The notes under the pieces are model-generated. The model did not search any database and had not been told where the DNA came from. It worked only from the letters and a program-made list of their open reading frames with translations. Positions 5,404 through 6,094 of a stretch of 6,094 nt of DNA are shown here, one piece after another (positions within the stretch are counted from its first letter, which is position 1; every line of letters begins with the position of its first letter). The stretch is taken from the NCBI GenBank assembly GCA_021807585.1, contig JAKBCQ010000190.1:1-6094 (forward strand). Reading direction: 5' to 3'. This DNA comes from Planctomycetota bacterium (GTDB lineage: Bacteria; Planctomycetota; Planctomycetia; Isosphaerales; Isosphaeraceae). Made by a program: the position numbers and the translations under genes.

Positions 5404-6093
5404 GTGTCGCAAGACGGTCCGACGCTGTCCGAGCAATTGGAAAGCACCGATCCCGACGTCCAACTGATGTTGCAGGTGAAGGACGACGTGCACGGAGCGT
5501 TCGAGGTGCTTGTGCAGCGGTATCAGGACCGGTTGTTGGGCATCATCGTACATTTGGTGGGGGATGCGACCGAGGCCGAGGATTTGACGCAAGAGGTGTT
5601 TCTGCGGATTTACAAGGCGCGGAAGGGTTACAAGCCGCGGGCGAAGTTTTCGACGTGGTTGTTCACGGTGGCGAACAATTTGGTGTCGAATTATCTCAGG
5701 TCGAAGGGTCGAAATCGGCAGGTTTCGCTCGACGCGGGGGCTTCGGGTTCGCAGGGGGTTCCGGCGGGCGAGCGGGTACAGGCTTCGGGGGGTACGCCGT
5801 CGGCGCAGATGCGTCAGGCCGAGCTCGCCGAGGTCGTGCGGCGGGCGCTTGATAATTTGGGCGAGGATCAAAAGCTCGCGGTATTATTGAACAAATTTGA
5901 ACAGATGAAATATGCGGAGATCGCCGAGATCATGGGGAAATCGGAGTCGGCGGTGAAATCGTTGCTTTCGCGCGCTCGGACGAATTTGCGGGAATCGCTT
6001 GAGCCTTATTTCAAAACGGGGGCGAAGACGATCGAGGCGCCCCCTCCGCAGCGCCGGCACAAGCCGATCGATCCCTCGTTCGACGAAGATTGA
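5404..6093 (+). CDS. ECF-family RNA polymerase sigma-70 factor
   Basis: Directs RNA polymerase to a specific promoter set, usually in response to envelope or other stress, under control of an anti-sigma partner. From GTG 5404 it has 229 residues. Seen: a short N-terminal lead (SQDGPTLSEQLESTDPD), then region 2 at about 32-100. The latter includes AFEVLVQRYQDRL, the EAEDLTQEVFLRIYK stretch (57-71) and KFSTWLFTVANNLVSNYLR (81-99). A flexible Gly/Ser linker follows at about 105-137. Region 4 (about 138-199) carries the DNA-binding helix-turn-helix YAEIAEIMGKSESAVKSLLSRAR. A 30-residue tail rich in Pro and charged residues (EAPPPQRR, ending DPSFDED) follows region 4, longer than a minimal ECF factor. 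The stop sits one base before the window edge, so the next gene, where an anti-sigma factor would often lie, cannot be seen. The exact ECF group and regulon are unknown. Family sure. Confidence 0.93.
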   Translation: MSQDGPTLSEQLESTDPDVQLMLQVKDDVHGAFEVLVQRYQDRLLGIIVHLVGDATEAEDLTQEVFLRIYKARKGYKPRAKFSTWLFTVANNLVSNYLRSKGRNRQVSLDAGASGSQGVPAGERVQASGGTPSAQMRQAELAEVVRRALDNLGEDQKLAVLLNKFEQMKYAEIAEIMGKSESAVKSLLSRARTNLRESLEPYFKTGAKTIEAPPPQRRHKPIDPSFDED

Positions 6094-6094
6094 A

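Overview
The window reads as a piece of a planctomycete (Planctomycetota) chromosome. The strongest clue is a partial minus-strand gene at the left edge. It encodes the basic N-terminus ending in 'RPAVEPLENRELLS' that marks many large planctomycete extracellular proteins. Non-ATG starts with good Shine-Dalgarno sites and an ECF sigma factor with a proline-rich tail fit this. The DNA is GC-rich and unusually dense in CGATCG. I cannot name a genus.

Layout. (1) 1-150, minus: 5' end of an extracellular-protein gene that runs off the window. (2) 378-434: an intrinsic terminator pointing left, closing the next gene. (3) 473-2230, minus: an exported alkaline-phosphatase-superfamily enzyme. (4) 2231-2631: a roughly 400-nt divergent intergenic region. 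(5) 2632-3873, plus: glgC, glucose-1-phosphate adenylyltransferase, starting at TTG behind a GGAGG. (6) 3874-4182: non-coding, with two candidate promoters. (7) 4183-5268, plus: rlmN, a radical-SAM RNA adenine C2-methyltransferase. (8) 5269-5403: a short intergenic region with overlapping inverted repeats. (9) 5404-6093, plus: an ECF sigma-70 factor ending one base before the window edge.

The genes do not form an obvious pathway. They look like separate transcription units: phosphate scavenging outside the cytoplasm, glycogen precursor synthesis, ribosome/tRNA modification, and stress or envelope transcription control. There is no phage, transposon, CRISPR array, rRNA or tRNA that I can see.

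The most unusual item is the phosphatase. Its catalytic motifs are all present but in circularly permuted order. The block that normally closes an alkaline phosphatase (the 'HTG...YAxG' zinc-histidine motif and the terminal 'DQTDLF' helix) lies before the 'DGMG'-type aspartate motif, and the protein stops soon after the 'TADH' motif that normally precedes that block. A second oddity is that CGATCG is several-fold denser in the non-coding stretches than in the genes.
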